NCBI GenBank assembly: GCA_030149205.1
Contig: JASBSB010000003.1
Location: forward strand, 310,001-374,000
Direction: 5' to 3'
Length of the DNA stretch: 64,000 bases
Origin: Candidatus Heimdallarchaeota archaeon
Lineage (GTDB): Archaea; Asgardarchaeota; Heimdallarchaeia; Heimdallarchaeales; Kariarchaeaceae
The notes under the pieces: model-generated
Databases searched by the model: none
The model's input: only the letters and a program-made list of their open reading frames with translations
What the model was told of the DNA's origin: nothing
Program-made: the position numbers and the translations under genes
In this document: in pieces, positions 63,901-64,000 of the stretch
How positions within the stretch are numbered: the stretch's first letter is position 1
Layout: the number at the start of each line of letters is the position of its first letter

Positions 63901-63941
63901 TAAAATTCTCCAAACTGTTAATTTTTCTAGCTATTAAAGAC

Positions 63942-64000
63942 TTATCGATATTCTTCTACGTCGATGATAAATTGAATAGTTTCAGTGTCTATTAACCACC
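63942..64000 (-). CDS. C-terminal end of a minus-strand gene, truncated by the window edge
   Basis: One frame is open from the edge to TAA at 63942-63944, with about 18 codons reading WLIDTETIQFIIDVEEYR. The other two minus frames stop within 20 bases. Its distance (41 bases) and strand fit a gene in the same operon as the small membrane protein. Too short to assign. Confidence 0.35.
   Translation of the reverse strand, partial: WLIDTETIQFIIDVEEYR

Noticed and set aside
1..64000. CRISPR array or insertion sequence
   Set aside because: I saw no regularly spaced direct repeats, no terminal inverted repeats with a transposase, and no cas, integrase or phage gene.

Overview
The window is AT-rich archaeal chromosome with dense coding on both strands. 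Archaeal markers are a heterodimeric primase (priS, priL), transcription factor B, the KEOPS kinase Bud32, the tRNA-Ile2 agmatidine synthase TiaS, an XPD-type iron-sulfur helicase, two geranylgeranyl-reductase-family flavoproteins, prepilin-like proteins and a tRNA with a short anticodon-loop intron. The mix with succinyl-CoA synthetase, an AcnA-type aconitase, a LipB octanoyltransferase and a surface protein ending in a PGF-type sorting tail suggests an Asgard (Heimdallarchaeia-like) or similar mesophilic lineage. That placement is inference; there is no rRNA here to prove it. I saw no CRISPR array, transposase, integrase or prophage.

Layout. 0-4 kb: a truncated YdjM-like membrane protein, priS and a membrane protein on the minus strand, with priL divergent. 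4-9 kb: a membrane-anchored alpha/beta hydrolase, a prepilin, tRNA-Arg(GCG), a small zinc protein, a four-CBS protein and a TPR-like protein. 9-13 kb: an ABC exporter (ATPase and permease) with a large secreted, tail-anchored protein, similar in layout to GldA/F/G systems. 13-18 kb: a zinc-ribbon protein, an O-methyltransferase, an FTR1-type iron permease with palindromic operators, sucCD, a nitroreductase and an RHH-like protein. 18.5-22.4 kb: tfb, a PAP2 phosphatase, an Lrp regulator, an orphan DNA methyltransferase and bud32. 22.4-26.8 kb: a MoxR/DUF58/DUF4129-like membrane operon. 27-33 kb: tiaS, a truncated FakA-like DAK2 protein and a large membrane HEAT-repeat protein. 32.7-43.6 kb: a PKS-like methyltransferase, aconitase, a pilin-like protein, an SDR, an intron-containing tRNA, a GNAT, an XPD-like helicase, a Gfo/Idh oxidoreductase and an M20 amidohydrolase. 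43.7-49 kb: a transmembrane winged-helix regulator, a PGF-tailed surface protein, small ORFs, a TerB-like protein and a DUF885 peptidase-like protein. 49-55.7 kb: a pseudo-receiver protein, lipB, an alpha/beta hydrolase, a second four-CBS protein, a Nudix CoA hydrolase, an unknown protein and a 7TM protein.

55.7-64 kb is the most system-like region. Two paralogous GGR-family reductases bracket a tail-anchored coiled-coil protein and two thioredoxins, all on the minus strand. A glutaredoxin-thioredoxin reductase fusion is divergent from them, and a NapH-like membrane polyferredoxin lies nearby. I propose a dedicated redox chain for membrane-lipid saturation.

Genome style: five convergent gene pairs end in one shared four-base TTAA or TTAG, and both tRNA genes abut the stop codon of a converging protein gene. 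Several starts were moved from the longest reading frame to an internal ATG; each such entry says so.
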